Shown piece by piece: positions 27,226 through 41,398 of a DNA stretch of 50,136 nt; the first letter of the stretch is position 1; each line of letters starts with the position of its first letter. Source of the DNA: Dechloromonas sp. (GTDB lineage Bacteria; Pseudomonadota; Gammaproteobacteria; Burkholderiales; Rhodocyclaceae); NCBI GenBank assembly GCA_008933675.1, contig WBUO01000008.1, positions 1 to 50,136 of the forward strand. The letters run 5' to 3'. The notes under the pieces were generated by a model. It did no database searches. It was given only the letters and a program-made list of their open reading frames with translations, and was not told where the DNA came from. Both the position numbers and the translations under genes were made by a program.

Positions 27226-28238
27226 TCCTTCTGTTCGCCGCCGTCCTCGCCGCCTGCGGCCGCACACCGCTGCAGGAGCAGCAGGCCTACGTCTTCGGCA
27301 CCCGCGTCGAAGTCGTCATCGTCAGCGCCGAAGCCGAGCAGGGCCGCCAGGCGATCGCCGCCGTGCTGCGCGAATTCGACCGCATGCACCGGGCCTACCA
27401 CGCCTGGCAGCCATCCGAACTGTCAGCACTCAACGAGGCCATCGCCGCCGGCCAGCCGCACACGGTCAGCCCGGAACTGGCCGAACTGATCCGCGACGCG
27501 CAGCAATTGAGCGCCCAGGGCGACTACCTGTTCGATCCCGGCATCGGCCAGTTGATCCGCCTGTGGGGCTTCCAGGCCGACGAATTCAAGGCCGAACTGC
27601 CGCCGCCGGCGGAGATCGCCGCCTGGCTGGCGAAGAAGCCATCGCTGGCCGACATCGTCATCGACGGAACCACGGTGAGCAGCCGCAACCGCGCCGTCGC
27701 CCTCGATTTCGGCGGCTACCTGAAAGGCGTCGCCCTCGACCGCGCCGCCGCCATCCTGCGCCAGCAAGGCATCAGGAATGCGCTGATCAACATCGGTGGC
27801 AACGTCATGGCGCTGGGCAGCCGCGAGGACCGGCCCTGGCGCGTCGGCATCCAGCATCCGCGCCAGCCGGGGCCGCTGGCCACGGTGCAACTGGCCGATG
27901 GCGAGGCCATCGGCACTTCCGGCGACTATCAGCGCTACTTCGAGGTCGACGACAAGCGCTACGCCCACCTGCTCGATCCGCGCAGCGGCTACCCGGCCGA
28001 CCACACCCAGGCGGTGACCGTGCTGATCCCCGCCGGGCCGCGTGCCGGCACGCTGTCGGATGCCGTCTCCAAGCCGATCTTCATTGCCGGCCCGGAGCAA
28101 TGGCGGGAACTCGCGGCAAAGATGGGCGCCGCGCAGGTACTGCGCATTGACGGCAGTGGCCGAATCTTCATCACCGAAGCCCTGAAAAAGCGTCTGGAAT
28201 TCATCGGCAAACCCGCCGACATCAGCGTCCTGCCCTGA
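27210..28238 (+). CDS. apbE: FAD:protein FMN transferase (ApbE lipoprotein)
   Basis: ApbE attaches FMN covalently to threonines of target proteins such as RnfG or NqrC in the periplasm. The 342-residue protein starts at an ATG inside the end of gshB. A lipoprotein signal (MRTVLILLFAAVLAACG) places it at the membrane. Family segments are visible: VFGTRVEVVIV, FDPGIGQLIRLWGF, DFGGYLKGVALDRAA, INIGGNVMALG, TSGDYQRYF, HLLDPRSGYPA and the metal-site region LSDAVSKPIFI. No Rnf or Nqr gene is in the window, so its client is elsewhere. The link to glutathione genes is only positional. Confidence 0.9.
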   Translation: MRTVLILLFAAVLAACGRTPLQEQQAYVFGTRVEVVIVSAEAEQGRQAIAAVLREFDRMHRAYHAWQPSELSALNEAIAAGQPHTVSPELAELIRDAQQLSAQGDYLFDPGIGQLIRLWGFQADEFKAELPPPAEIAAWLAKKPSLADIVIDGTTVSSRNRAVALDFGGYLKGVALDRAAAILRQQGIRNALINIGGNVMALGSREDRPWRVGIQHPRQPGPLATVQLADGEAIGTSGDYQRYFEVDDKRYAHLLDPRSGYPADHTQAVTVLIPAGPRAGTLSDAVSKPIFIAGPEQWRELAAKMGAAQVLRIDGSGRIFITEALKKRLEFIGKPADISVLP

Positions 28239-28339
28239 TCTGCTTGCCGCACCGGAGCGCCTTCAGTATGCTGCTCCAGTACGTCCGCATGAGGCCAGCC
28301 TGAGCGAGGCTGCCGACCAACGCGCCAGGGAGAAGCACA

Positions 28340-32611
<4,272 letters not shown>

Positions 32612-32622
32612 GCGGAGCATCC

Positions 32623-33756
32623 ATGTCTTCCCTGCTAGGCAAACAGAACATCCTCGTCGTCGATGACACGCCGGAAAACATCGATCTGCTCAGCGAGATC
32701 CTGCGCGACGACTACCGCATCCGCGTCGCCACCTCGGGCGAAAAGGCCTTGCAGATCGCCTGCTCCGACGAACCGCCCGACCTCATCCTGCTCGACATCA
32801 TGATGCCGGGCATGAACGGCCTGGAAATCTGTCGCCGCCTGAAGGCCAATCCGGACCGCCGGCGCATCCCGATCATCTTCGTCACCGCGATGAGCAGCAC
32901 CGCCGACGAGGAGCTCGGCCTGGCCACCGGCGCCGTCGACTACATCACCAAGCCGATCAGTCCGCCCATCGTCAAGGCGCGGGTGCGCACCCACCTTGCC
33001 CTCTACGACCAGTCGCGCGAACTGGAATACATGGTCCGCCAGCGCACCGTCGAGCTGATGACCACGCGCCAGCAGATCATCCGCCGCCTCGGCCGCGCCG
33101 CCGAATTCAAGGACAACGAGACCGGCAACCACGTCCTGCGCATGAGCCACTACGCACGGCTGATCGCCGAAGCGCACGGCCTCGGGCCGGAAGCCGCGGA
33201 CGTCATCTTCAACACGGCGCCGATGCACGATATCGGCAAGATCGGCATTCCCGACTCCATCCTGCTCAAGCCCGGCAAGCTCGATGCCGAGGAATGGAAG
33301 ATCATGCACCAGCACCCGCTGATGGGTGCCGAGATCATCGGCAAGCACGACAACGAGCTGCTCGAGACATCCCGCATCATCGCCCTCACCCACCACGAAA
33401 AATGGGATGGCAGCGGCTACCCGCGCGGGCTGAAAGGCGAGAACATCCCGCTCGAGGGACGCATCGTCGCCATCGCCGACGTCTTCGATGCGCTGGTCTC
33501 GGTGCGCCCCTACAAGGCGGCGATTCCGCTCGAAACCGCGCTGCAGTACCTCGACGAACAGGCCGGGCGGCACTTCGACCCGCAACTGATCGCCGCCTTC
33601 CGCCGGGCCCTGCCGGAGATCCTGCGCATCAAGGAAATCTACGCCGACGAAAACGGCGCGCTGACCGATCTGGAGTTCCATATCAAGGAAATCTTCGATC
33701 ATCGCAACGACCCGGCCGGCTACCCCGAGGTGCTGACCCGTACCCGCGATGCGTGA
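32623..33756 (+). CDS. Response regulator with HD-GYP phosphodiesterase output
   Basis: A 377-residue cytoplasmic protein. The N-terminal receiver (residues ~8-125) has the acceptor D58 in ILLDIMMPGMNG and lysine in YITKPI. A short coiled linker leads to an HD-GYP domain: HD pair H202-D203 in MHDIGKIGIPD, H257-H258 and GYP in HHEKWDGSGYPRGL, then IVAIADVFDALVSVRPYK. All metal ligands I can check are present, so c-di-GMP hydrolysis is expected when phosphorylated. It starts 11 bases after the amber-interrupted kinase gene; that kinase and its HPt would be the natural phosphodonor, so signalling may be lost or rewired if the amber is real. Confidence 0.93.
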   Translation: MSSLLGKQNILVVDDTPENIDLLSEILRDDYRIRVATSGEKALQIACSDEPPDLILLDIMMPGMNGLEICRRLKANPDRRRIPIIFVTAMSSTADEELGLATGAVDYITKPISPPIVKARVRTHLALYDQSRELEYMVRQRTVELMTTRQQIIRRLGRAAEFKDNETGNHVLRMSHYARLIAEAHGLGPEAADVIFNTAPMHDIGKIGIPDSILLKPGKLDAEEWKIMHQHPLMGAEIIGKHDNELLETSRIIALTHHEKWDGSGYPRGLKGENIPLEGRIVAIADVFDALVSVRPYKAAIPLETALQYLDEQAGRHFDPQLIAAFRRALPEILRIKEIYADENGALTDLEFHIKEIFDHRNDPAGYPEVLTRTRDA

Positions 33757-33762
33757 CCGGGC

Positions 33763-33936
33763 ATGGACGACCCGGCCGAACTGCAGCACACGCTGCAACG
33801 GATTCGCCAGTGGGTCGTTGCCGAGCGCCGGCAGGCTGCCCTGGAGCGCCACTGGGCAAAGCGCCTGGGCCTGGTCTTCGGGCTGCTGATCGGCGTTTTC
33901 CTGCTCGCCCTGCTGCTTCTTTTCGCCCCTTGGTAG
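33763..33936 (+). CDS. Small single-helix membrane protein
   Basis: A 57-residue reading frame starting MDDPAELQHTLQRIRQWVVA, with a charged amphipathic N-terminal half and a C-terminal hydrophobic helix (LGLVFGLLIGVFLLALLLLF). It starts 6 bases after the HD-GYP stop and its end overlaps the sirtuin start. Position and composition make it a credible gene with a tail-anchored look, but I do not recognise a family and no function can be assigned. Confidence 0.55.
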   Translation: MDDPAELQHTLQRIRQWVVAERRQAALERHWAKRLGLVFGLLIGVFLLALLLLFAPW

Positions 33937-34748
33937 ACGCCGCCGATCTCGCCCGCGCCGCCCGCTGGCTGGCAGATGCCGACGGCCTGCTGATCACCGC
34001 CGGTGCCGGCATGGGCATCGACTCCGGCTTGCCGGACTTCCGCGGACCGGGCGGCTTCTGGGCGGTCTATCCGGCCCTCGGCCGGGCCCGCATCGCCTTC
34101 GAATCGATCGCCAATCCCGCCGCCTTCGCCGCCGATCCGACCCTGGCCTGGGGCTTCTACGGCCACCGCCTGGATCTCTACCGGCGTACCGAACCGCATG
34201 CCGGTTTCGCCCTGCTGCGCGACATCGCCGCCGGCATGGTACATGGCGCCCGGGTGTTCACCAGCAATGTGGACGGCCAGTTCCAGAAGGCCGGCTTCGC
34301 CGCCGATGAAGTCTGTGAAGTACATGGATCGATCCACCATCTGCAGTGCAGCCAACCCTGCCGCGACAGCATCTGGCCGGCCGCCGACTTCCAGCCGGAT
34401 ATCGACGGCGACGCCTGCCGCCTGCGCAACGCGCCGCCGACCTGCCCGCACTGCGGCGCCCTGGCCCGCCCCAACATCCTGATGTTCGGCGACTGGCAGT
34501 GGATCGAACGGCGCAGCCTGGGTCAGCAGCAAGGCCTCGTCCGCTGGCTGGGCGCGGTAGAGCGCCTGGTCTGCATCGAGATCGGTGCCGGCAGCCACAT
34601 CCCCACCGTCCGCCATTTCTCCGAGCAGTGCGGCGGCCGCTTGATCCGCCTCAATCCCGGCGAAGCGCAGGTGCCCGCCGGCGGCATCGGCCTGGCGCTC
34701 GGCGGCCTGGCCGGCATCCGCGCGCTGCACACAGCCCTCAACGGCTGA
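33930..34748 (+). CDS. Sir2-family NAD-dependent protein deacylase
   Basis: A sirtuin of 272 residues that would remove acyl groups from lysine while consuming NAD. NAD-binding motifs GAGMGIDSGLPDFRG and FTSNVDGQF are intact, the catalytic histidine lies in EVHGSIHHLQC, and a zinc ribbon is formed by that cysteine, SQPC and CPHC. It lacks the standard GTNxxP-like later motif in clear form (EIGAGSHIPTV appears instead), so it is a divergent subfamily. The only start compatible with the full NAD loop is the TTG at 33930, overlapping the small membrane protein; no clear ribosome-binding site precedes it, suggesting coupling. It converges on dtd with 3 bases between stops. Confidence 0.8.
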   Translation: MVDAADLARAARWLADADGLLITAGAGMGIDSGLPDFRGPGGFWAVYPALGRARIAFESIANPAAFAADPTLAWGFYGHRLDLYRRTEPHAGFALLRDIAAGMVHGARVFTSNVDGQFQKAGFAADEVCEVHGSIHHLQCSQPCRDSIWPAADFQPDIDGDACRLRNAPPTCPHCGALARPNILMFGDWQWIERRSLGQQQGLVRWLGAVERLVCIEIGAGSHIPTVRHFSEQCGGRLIRLNPGEAQVPAGGIGLALGGLAGIRALHTALNG

Positions 34749-34751
34749 ACG

Positions 34752-35204
34752 CTACTCCGCCGCCCGCGAATCGATGGTCAGCGTCACCGGACCGTCGTTG
34801 ACCAGCGCCACCTGCATGTCGGCCCCGAATACTCCGGTCGCTACCGGTTTGCCCAGCTGGCCCGCCAGCTTGCTCACGAAGCGCTCGAACAGCGGCTGCG
34901 ACACCTCGCCGCGCGCCGCCCGGCTCCACGACGGCCGGTTGCCCTTCTTCACCGACGCGTAGAGCGTGAACTGCGACACCGCCAGAATCCCGCCGCCGAA
35001 GTCCAGCACACTGCGGTTCATCACCCCGGCCTCGTCGGCGAACAGGCGCAGACGCACCAGCTTGCCGGCCATCCAGTCGAGATCGGCATCCGTATCGGCA
35101 TCCTCGAAGCCGGCAAGAACCAGCAGCCCCGGCCCGATCTTTCCCGAAATCGCCCCGGCGACGGCGACTTCCGCACTCTTCACCCGCTGCACCACCACCC
35201 GCAT
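34752..35204 (-). CDS. dtd: D-aminoacyl-tRNA deacylase
   Basis: Dtd hydrolyses D-aminoacyl-tRNAs and Gly-tRNA(Ala), keeping D-residues out of proteins. The 150-residue length is standard. The catalytic SQFTLYA motif and the substrate-restricting NDGPVTL (Gly-cisPro) motif are both present, and the N-terminus [15 protein letters not shown] is typical. The ATG at 35204 was chosen over a longer frame to 35420 because it matches the family start; the longer frame would run through the parS palindrome. Confidence 0.94.
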   Translation of the reverse strand: MRVVVQRVKSAEVAVAGAISGKIGPGLLVLAGFEDADTDADLDWMAGKLVRLRLFADEAGVMNRSVLDFGGGILAVSQFTLYASVKKGNRPSWSRAARGEVSQPLFERFVSKLAGQLGKPVATGVFGADMQVALVNDGPVTLTIDSRAAE

Positions 35205-35358
35205 GGCCGACCTCAAGCCTGCGCCATGACGGCGCACGACGGCACCGCGTGGCATGCGGACAAGGCTTCTGGCAATGAGGCAGGGGGGAACGGGGGCATG
35301 GCTATCTCCGGCGGAAAGGCCGGATTTTATGCCAGGTGCCGGCTTTGCCGGCGGGCTG

Positions 35359-35372
35359 GTTTCACGTGAAAC
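35359..35372. promoter_or_regulatory. parS site 3
   Basis: A third exact GTTTCACGTGAAAC, in the only intergenic location of the three exact copies, upstream of both dtd and nirS. It is about 12 kb from the dnaA-dnaN gap. Confidence 0.87.
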
Positions 35373-35429
35373 CACGCCAGCGTCAGCCGCCTGTCCGACA
35401 CCCGCCGACGCCCCAGCCACCCGTCATGC

Positions 35430-35443
35430 TTGATTGCCGTCAA
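35430..35443 (+). promoter_or_regulatory. FNR/DNR-type box, distal (one mismatch)
   Basis: TTGATTGCCGTCAA matches the Crp/FNR-family consensus TTGAT-N4-ATCAA at nine of ten specified bases. It lies 62 bases upstream of a perfect copy and may add to activation of nirS. Confidence 0.6.
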
Positions 35444-35491
35444 GCCTCGATCGCCGGCCAAGCCGCCTGCCTTCTACCTTCGCCGAACTCT

Positions 35492-37309
<1,818 letters not shown>

Positions 37310-37407
37310 GCACAACACCGCCAGCGCAAGGCGACCGGGCACTGGCAAGGCCCGGCCGCTTTGCCTAGGATGAAGGTCTCTCCAGCCATCCGCGATCCCG
37401 ACCACCG

Positions 37408-38895
37408 ATGAACGCCCTGACCAAGGATCCCTACCGGGCGCAGCGCGAGCTGCTCGCCGCCTGCCCGCTGTTCGCCGGCCTCTCGTCGAAGCACGTCGAG
37501 TCGCTGGTCGAGGCCAGCCGCGTCCATGAGCTCGCCGCCAACGGCGAACTCTTCCGTGCCGGCGAGACGATACGCGAGGCACATCTGCTGTTTCGCGGCA
37601 GCCTGACGCGCACCGGCACCCTCGATGAACCGGCACCGAACATCGTCGAACTGATCGATTCGCCGCAACTGCTCTGCCCTGGCGAACTGTTCGCCGGTAC
37701 CCGCCATACCACCACCGCGACGGCGATCAGCCACTGTCTGCTGGTCGCCATCGACATCCACCGCCTGCGCCAGGTCATCCGCCAGGACAGCGAACTCAGC
37801 TGGCGCCTGATCCACGACCTGGCCAGCCGCCAGTGCGCCCTGGAAGGCGATGCCAGCGGCCACCGCACCGGCCTCACCGGCACCCGGCGCACCCTCGACT
37901 ACCTGCTTGAACTGGCCGGCGACCGCGGCGGCCTGGCCGGCGAGACCAGCGTCGTGCTGAAAGCCAGCAAGAAAACCATCGCCGCCCGCATCGGCATGAC
38001 GCCGGAGTCCTTCTCGCGCAGTCTGCGCGAACTCAGCGACAACGGCGTCATCGTCGTCGACGGCCGCAACGTCCATATCCAGCGTGCTGCCCTGCTCGAC
38101 ACCGCGGCCGGCGACTCGACCCGCCGCCTCAGTTTTTCGCGCAAGCCGCGCGGCGAACGCGCCACGCCGGCGCGCAGCCTCGCTCCCGGCCCGCTGATCA
38201 ATAGCTGCGGTCGACTGCGCGTGCTGTCGCAGCGCATGGCCATCACCTGGGGCCTGATCGCCTCCGGCATTGCCCCATCGCGCGCCCGCGTCCGCCTGCG
38301 CCAGCTGGAAGGCGAGTTCGACCGCACATTGACCCGCCTGACGGCAGCCGGCTTGCCGCCGTCGCTGGGCGACCACCTGCAAACGGTGGCCCAGCTGTGG
38401 CCAGCCTATCGCAGCGCCCTGATCGACACCGTCGCCGATCCGGCCGACGCGCCGCAGGTGCTGGGCATGAGCGAAGAGATTCTGGGGGCCACCGACCGCC
38501 TGACCGGCCAGGCCGAGCGGGCGACCGGCACCCCTGCCGGCCGCACGGTCAACGTCGCCGGCCGCAACCGCATGCTGTCGCAACGCATCGGCAAGTTCTT
38601 CCTGTTCAGCCACTGGGTCGGCGGCGACGACGCCATCCGGCCGCAACTGGAAGCCTTTGCCGGCGAATTCGACGACAATCTGGCGCAGCTGCGGCAGAAC
38701 GGCCGCCATCTGCCCGAACTGGCCGCACAGTTGCAGGAAGTGGCAGCCCAGTGGCAGAAGTTCCGCCATGCCCTGGCGCCCGAACTCGGCCGCACCGGCC
38801 GTGCCGCCCATGTGCGCTTTGCCATGGCCGAATGCGACCGCCTGCTGCGCCACGTCGATACCGCCGTCAAACTCTACGAAAGACTGGCCGGATGA
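37408..38895 (+). CDS. Crp/Fnr-family regulator fused to two NarX/PilJ-like domains
   Basis: A 495-residue soluble protein. Residues ~15-140 form a cyclic-nucleotide-binding-type barrel (LLAACPLFAGLSSKHVESLV), and ~184-222 a Crp winged helix (LKASKKTIAARIGMTPESFS). No FNR-type cysteine cluster is evident at the N-terminus. The C-terminal ~230 residues contain two helical repeats of the PilJ/NarX N-terminal type, each opening with a P-box-like motif: INSCGRLRVLSQRMA (264-278) and VNVAGRNRMLSQRIG (381-395). In NarX/NarQ this motif binds nitrate or nitrite, but there it is periplasmic; here no signal or membrane helix is seen, so sensing would be cytoplasmic. It follows nirS by 98 bases and overlaps the next gene by four. 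The domain assignments are by motif recognition. Confidence 0.78.
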   Translation: MNALTKDPYRAQRELLAACPLFAGLSSKHVESLVEASRVHELAANGELFRAGETIREAHLLFRGSLTRTGTLDEPAPNIVELIDSPQLLCPGELFAGTRHTTTATAISHCLLVAIDIHRLRQVIRQDSELSWRLIHDLASRQCALEGDASGHRTGLTGTRRTLDYLLELAGDRGGLAGETSVVLKASKKTIAARIGMTPESFSRSLRELSDNGVIVVDGRNVHIQRAALLDTAAGDSTRRLSFSRKPRGERATPARSLAPGPLINSCGRLRVLSQRMAITWGLIASGIAPSRARVRLRQLEGEFDRTLTRLTAAGLPPSLGDHLQTVAQLWPAYRSALIDTVADPADAPQVLGMSEEILGATDRLTGQAERATGTPAGRTVNVAGRNRMLSQRIGKFFLFSHWVGGDDAIRPQLEAFAGEFDDNLAQLRQNGRHLPELAAQLQEVAAQWQKFRHALAPELGRTGRAAHVRFAMAECDRLLRHVDTAVKLYERLAG

Positions 38896-39089
38896 CACCC
38901 GCCGAGCACGAACCGCTCGAACTCGAGTTGTCCGACGAGGACATCCTCGACGCCCTCGCCCACGTCCCCGGCTACATCGACATCAGCACCGAGGATTTCC
39001 GCATCGTCTACCACCTGGCCTGGCGCCACGCCGTGGAACGCTTGCGCGGGCAGCAGAAGACCGGCACGGCAGACGGCGAAGCCCCTTGA
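38892..39089 (+). CDS. Small acidic protein between the Crp-PilJ regulator and HPP
   Basis: A 65-residue protein starting at an ATG that overlaps the previous stop (ATGA). Its core, SDEDILDALAHVPGYIDI followed by STEDFRIVYHLAWRHAVERL, recalls a short segment I have seen at the N-terminus of CBS-domain proteins linked to HPP membrane proteins, but that is memory, not a search. Its TGA overlaps the TTG start of the HPP gene. The tight overlaps on both sides make it a real gene of this operon. No catalytic motif is present. Confidence 0.7.
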   Translation: MTPAEHEPLELELSDEDILDALAHVPGYIDISTEDFRIVYHLAWRHAVERLRGQQKTGTADGEAP

Positions 39090-39619
39090 AGATCGAAAGC
39101 AGCTGGCGCGACTACTGGCGGAAGATGCGCGGCACCACGCGCGGCAGCCCGCCGCGCGTCAGCAACGAGGAAATCCTCCTCTCCTGGCTCGGCGCCTTCA
39201 TCGGCATCGGCATCCTCGCCGGCATCGGCCAGCTGTTCTTCACCCCGGCCGACCTGATGCTGCTCACCGGCTCCTTCGGCGCCTCGGCGGTGCTGCTCTT
39301 CGGTGCCGTACGCAGCCCGCTGGCGCAGCCGCGCAACCTGCTCGGCGGCCACATCCTGTCGGCCCTGGTCGGCGTCCTCAGCTGGAAGCTGCTGCACTTC
39401 ATGCCCTGGCTCGCCGCCGCGCTGGCCGTCTCCACCGCCATCGCCCTGATGCACGCCAGCCGCACCCTGCACCCGCCCGGCGGTGCCACCGCGCTGATCG
39501 CCGTCATCGGCTCCGGCGAAGTCCATCGCCTCGGCTTCTGGTACATCCTCGCGCCGGCCGCCGCCGGCAGCCTGATCCTGCTGGCCGTCGCACTGTTGAT
39601 CAACAACATCCCGCGTTAG
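39086..39619 (+). CDS. HPP-family membrane protein, C-terminus truncated by a stop
   Basis: A 177-residue inner-membrane protein with four to five helices and the family motif LHPPGGATAL. HPP proteins of cyanobacteria and chloroplasts have been linked to nitrite transport, so a role feeding nitrite to or from the neighbouring NirS step is attractive. The start is a TTG overlapping the previous stop. The frame ends NNIPR-TAG, but the bases after the TAG continue in frame as RRYPEIWL and a TAA at 39644. The homologous fragment at 40676-40825 has TCG (Ser) in place of this TAG, so the last nine residues were lost by a single base change. The missing part is a short cytoplasmic-type tail, so function may survive. 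Confidence 0.82.
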   Translation: MKIESSWRDYWRKMRGTTRGSPPRVSNEEILLSWLGAFIGIGILAGIGQLFFTPADLMLLTGSFGASAVLLFGAVRSPLAQPRNLLGGHILSALVGVLSWKLLHFMPWLAAALAVSTAIALMHASRTLHPPGGATALIAVIGSGEVHRLGFWYILAPAAAGSLILLAVALLINNIPR

Positions 39620-39714
39620 CGGCGCTATCCGGAAATCTGGCTCTAAGGCCGGCGAGCGTCGCCCACCCCGGGCCGCCGGCCGCCCCTTGACGACGCGCCG
39701 GCGCCGGCCGGGTG

Positions 39715-40569
39715 CTAGCCCAGCGAGGTCATGAAGACGTGCAGGTCGACCATGTCGCGCGGCGCCATGCCGGCTTCGCCCAGGGTCGCGCGCAGATGGC
39801 TAGACAGGCGCAGAACCGCCGCGTAGGTCCGCCAGTTCGGCTCCGCCTTGTAGTTGATTCGCCAGCAGAAGGCCTTGGCCACGTTCTGGATCAGCGTCGG
39901 CTTGATGAAGGCATTTTGTTCCGGAAAACGGATGAAGCCGAACAGCGTGGCGTACGGCCAGCGGTTGAGGTAGAGCAGATGGAGGCTGCGGGTGAATTCC
40001 TTGAACCGGTTTTCTTCCGATTCGTCGCCGTACAGCAAGTCCGCCAGCGCCCGCGCGAAGGTCTTCTGCTGCAGCGGCTGGTCGAGGGCGGCGTAGAGGG
40101 CAGTCTTTTCCGATTTGGTCAGCAGCGTGGTCAGCGATTCGACATGGCGGGCCCGGTCGCAGACGTCCTGATAGCGGCCCTCGGCGATCAGCCCGGCAAT
40201 TTCCGTCTCGCCCAGCAGCTGAATGGCGAACTGGTGCGCACGCATCACCGCCTCGCGCATCTCCTTGGCCAGCTTCGGCGTGGCAAAGCCATCCGGGTGC
40301 GCGGCCAGGAAGCGTTCGATGGCCATCGCCGGCGTCACATAATCGGCACCGGCGATCTGGGTGGCATCGATCAGGTTGTCGAGCAGCCGATGTTTGGCCA
40401 TCACCCCCTCGGCGACCTCGAGCTGGACATAGGATTTGGCCAGGCGCTTGGCGCCGCTGCCGACAAAGAAGACATCGATGCTGTCGGACGTCACCGTGAG
40501 CACTTTGCCCAGCCCCCAGCCCTGCTGCTTGGGGTGAAAAACTCGATCGCCTGGGGTGAGATTGTTCAT
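39715..40569 (-). CDS. DUF3553-type protein of unknown function
   Basis: A 284-residue soluble protein. The first ~60 residues (MNNLTPGDRVFHPKQQGWGL, then GKVLTVTSDSIDVFFVGSG) form a small beta-barrel of the DUF3553/CarD-like kind, which in other proteins contacts RNA polymerase or nucleic acid. The rest is mainly helical, with a conserved-looking end (NWRTYAAVLRLSSHLRATL) and no catalytic motif. The ATG at 40569 was chosen because it starts the barrel and GGAG lies about ten bases upstream. It is transcribed against its neighbours and sits between the HPP gene and the HPP fragment, so it marks the site of a duplication or insertion. Confidence 0.7.
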   Translation of the reverse strand: MNNLTPGDRVFHPKQQGWGLGKVLTVTSDSIDVFFVGSGAKRLAKSYVQLEVAEGVMAKHRLLDNLIDATQIAGADYVTPAMAIERFLAAHPDGFATPKLAKEMREAVMRAHQFAIQLLGETEIAGLIAEGRYQDVCDRARHVESLTTLLTKSEKTALYAALDQPLQQKTFARALADLLYGDESEENRFKEFTRSLHLLYLNRWPYATLFGFIRFPEQNAFIKPTLIQNVAKAFCWRINYKAEPNWRTYAAVLRLSSHLRATLGEAGMAPRDMVDLHVFMTSLG

Positions 40570-40675
40570 GCTGCGCTCCGCCGTTTCCGGAAAAAAGCGG
40601 CGGATTCTAACACTCGGCCGGGGTGGTTCCGGGCACTGATTGGTGGGCCGGGAAGGCCGGCTGTGGCCCTTTTTG

Positions 40676-40825
40676 ATCGCCATGATCGGCTCGGGCGAAG
40701 GGCATCACCTCGGCTTCCGGTACATCCTCGCCCCGGCCGCCGCCGGCGCGCAGATCCTGCTGACTGTGGCCCTGCCGATCAACAACGTCGCGCGCTCGCG
40801 GCGCTATCCGGAGATCTGGCTGTAG
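40676..40825 (+). pseudogene. HPP gene fragment (3' end duplicate)
   Basis: Bases 40676-40825 align without gaps to 39497-39646 of the HPP region, with 125 of 150 bases identical by hand count. The fragment encodes IAMIGSGEGHHLGFRYILAP and ends NNVARSRRYPEIWL before a TAG. The N-terminal two thirds, including the HPP motif, are absent, and no start fits. It keeps the Ser codon that is a stop in the longer copy. Confidence 0.85.
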
Positions 40826-40868
40826 CCATGCTAGATTGGCGGCCCGCCAAGCTGCCCTGGAGCGCACC

Positions 40869-41309
40869 ATGCCCAATTTCATCGATCCCTCGCCAGCCGG
40901 TTCCTGCATCTTCTGCCGCCTGATCGCCGGCGAGATCCCCGCCACCAAGGTATATGAGGACGACCAGACCCTGGCCTTCATGGATCTCGGCCAGGTCAAT
41001 CCCGGCCACGTGCTGGTCGCCGTCAAGCGCCACGCCGCGACGCTGCTCGACCTCACCGCGGACGAAGCCGCCGCCGCCATGCGCACCGCCCACCACGTCG
41101 CCCAGGCGGTCAAGGCCGCCTTCGACCCGCCGGGCCTGACGCTGCTGCAATGCAACGGCAAGGAAGGCGACCAGACGGTGTTCCACTTCCACCTGCATGT
41201 CCTGCCGCGCCACGCCGACGACGGCGTCGGCCTCTCCTGGCCGCGCAAGGACCCGGCGCGGGAAGTGCTGGAAGACTATGCGGGGCGGATTCGGCTGGCG
41301 CTGGGTTGA
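40869..41309 (+). CDS. HIT-family nucleotide-binding hydrolase
   Basis: A 146-residue histidine-triad protein expected to hydrolyse nucleoside phosphoramidates or dinucleotide polyphosphates. The triad lies in FHFHLHVLPRH, and the N-terminal CIFCRLIAGEIPATKVYEDD is typical, with cysteines that could bind zinc. The ATG at 40869 follows CTGGAGCGC; an in-frame ATG 33 bases upstream is less likely because the family usually begins near this point. It follows the HPP fragment by 43 bases and is separated from fic by an AT-rich operator region. Confidence 0.9.
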   Translation: MPNFIDPSPAGSCIFCRLIAGEIPATKVYEDDQTLAFMDLGQVNPGHVLVAVKRHAATLLDLTADEAAAAMRTAHHVAQAVKAAFDPPGLTLLQCNGKEGDQTVFHFHLHVLPRHADDGVGLSWPRKDPAREVLEDYAGRIRLALG

Positions 41310-41340
41310 ATTGGCGCGGCGAACAGCACGGTCTACCAAT

Positions 41341-41370
41341 GTCTACTAATCGTCTTATTAATTAGTAGAC
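41341..41370. promoter_or_regulatory. Dyad operator 1 upstream of fic
   Basis: Arms GTCTACTAAT (41341-41350) and ATTAGTAGAC (41361-41370) are perfect inverted repeats around a ten-base spacer. A further direct half-site, GTCTACCAAT, abuts at 41331-41340. The region is markedly AT-rich against a GC-rich background. Confidence 0.8.
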
Positions 41371-41398
41371 ACGTAAAAGTGAGGCTAGCTATACTAAT

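Noticed and set aside
37335..37355. CCGGGC/GCCCGG hairpin after nirS as a terminator
   Set aside because: Only six base pairs, a nine-base loop and no T-run; it may reduce readthrough but cannot be called a terminator.
40640..40825. The 61-codon frame after the DUF3553 gene as an independent small gene
   Set aside because: Its last 50 codons are a decayed copy of the HPP 3' end and the added N-terminus has no support.
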